5,638 bases of DNA from an uncultured Desulfovibrio sp. (lineage in GTDB: Bacteria > Desulfobacterota > Desulfovibrionia > Desulfovibrionales > Desulfovibrionaceae), in NCBI GenBank assembly GCA_945871415.1, contig CAMBWG010000162.1, positions 1 through 5,638 of the forward strand, written 5' to 3'. A program made the position numbers and the translations under genes. The notes under the pieces are model-generated. The model was not told where the DNA came from, ran no database searches, and saw only the letters and a list, made by a program, of their open reading frames with translations. Each line of letters starts with the position of its first letter. Position 1 is the first letter of the stretch. Positions 5,220-5,638 of the stretch are shown piece after piece.

Positions 5220-5638
5220 TTATTCTCCCACAATGGCCAGAGCGTGATCCACGTCGGCATTGTCGTGGACGATGGCGCGCAGAGCCCGCATGAGCTCGAT
5301 GCGGCGGGGATGCTGGAAGACGTTGCGGCCCATGGATACGCCCGCGCCGCCGGCCTTGATGGAGTCATGCACCATCTGCAGGACCTGACGGGTGGAGTCC
5401 ATGCGCTCGCCGCCGGCAATGACGACCGGCACGCAGCAGCCGGACACCACGTCGGCGAAGCTGTCCATGTCGCCGGTGTAGGACACCTTGACGATGTCCG
5501 CGCCCAGTTCCACGCCCACGCGCGCGCAGTGCGCCACGACCTTGGGATCGAAGCTGTTGGCGATTTCGGGACCGCGGGCGTACATCATGGCCAGCAGAGG
5601 CATGTGCCAGTCGTCGCAGGCCGCGGCGACCTTGCCCA
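5220..5638 (-). CDS. aroA': DhnA/LsrF-type class I aldolase, probable ADH synthase (C-terminal 138 residues)
   Basis: This is the C-terminal half of a TIM-barrel class I aldolase of the DhnA family; the N-terminus lies beyond the right edge. ELGADIVKVSYTGDMDSF holds the Schiff-base Lys (the K of IVKVSYTG, residue 50 of the visible part). PVVIAGGERM and GAGVSMGRNVFQHPRRIELM are the phosphate-binding loops of the family. Next to a 3-dehydroquinate synthase II gene, the likely role is ADH synthase: condensing 6-deoxy-5-ketofructose 1-phosphate with L-aspartate semialdehyde to make the substrate of the next enzyme. A plain fructose-bisphosphate aldolase role cannot be excluded from this part alone. 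Translation does not begin at the internal Met at 5603, because the frame continues to the window end with GKVAAACDDWH, matching the family. The stop TAA is 1 nt from the next start. Confidence 0.9.
   Translation of the reverse strand, partial: GKVAAACDDWHMPLLAMMYARGPEIANSFDPKVVAHCARVGVELGADIVKVSYTGDMDSFADVVSGCCVPVVIAGGERMDSTRQVLQMVHDSIKAGGAGVSMGRNVFQHPRRIELMRALRAIVHDNADVDHALAIVGE

Noticed and set aside
3009..5293. Plus-strand open frames opposite pheA and aroB' (3009 to 4184 and 4193 to 5293)
   Set aside because: These are antisense shadows from high third-position GC. The opposite strand holds complete PheA and 3-dehydroquinate synthase II signatures.
5219..5419. Upstream extension of the aroB' frame to 5419
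   Set aside because: It lies over the conserved C-terminus of the aldolase, and the start at 5218 has its own SD and a family-like N-terminus.

Overview
The window is GC-rich and reads as a chromosomal segment of a Desulfovibrio-like sulfate reducer (Desulfovibrionales). This placement is inferred from gene content. A class I DhnA-type aldolase followed by an archaeal-type 3-dehydroquinate synthase, then pheA-aroA-tyrA, is the arrangement I recall from Desulfovibrio vulgaris. No search was possible, so the genus is not firm. All recognised protein genes lie on the minus strand and read right to left.

Right part (5638 to 771): a tightly packed aromatic amino acid operon. In transcription order it holds the C-terminal part of an ADH synthase/DhnA-type aldolase, 3-dehydroquinate synthase II, bifunctional chorismate mutase/prephenate dehydratase (pheA), EPSP synthase (aroA) and prephenate dehydrogenase (tyrA). 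Junctions are a 1-nt gap, a 2-nt gap, an 8-nt overlap and a 4-nt ATGA overlap. Each internal start has a good Shine-Dalgarno (SD) sequence inside the preceding gene, so the genes are probably translationally coupled. The first two enzymes make 3-dehydroquinate from aspartate semialdehyde and a deoxy-keto-hexose phosphate instead of by the DAHP route. AroA works on the trunk of the pathway, and PheA and TyrA make the Phe and Tyr branches. A 61-bp inverted repeat follows tyrA directly.

Middle part (about 770 to 119): 650 bases with no ordinary gene but dense RNA-like structure. It holds a 27-residue hydrophobic ORF (453 to 370, minus) with a near-perfect SD buried in a hairpin that ends just before the start codon, a perfect 13-bp hairpin just after the stop, and a terminator with a U-run further on. 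On the opposite strand lies an orphan rho-independent terminator (570 to 608). The peptide aligns without gaps to the core of the Ldr/Fst family of type I toxins as I remember those sequences. The favoured reading is therefore a candidate type I toxin locus, perhaps with an antisense RNA. The competing reading is a branched-chain-rich leader peptide of an ilvC attenuator. The sequence alone does not settle which is right.

Left edge (118 to 1): the N-terminus of ketol-acid reductoisomerase (ilvC), with its own SD and a TTGACA box upstream.
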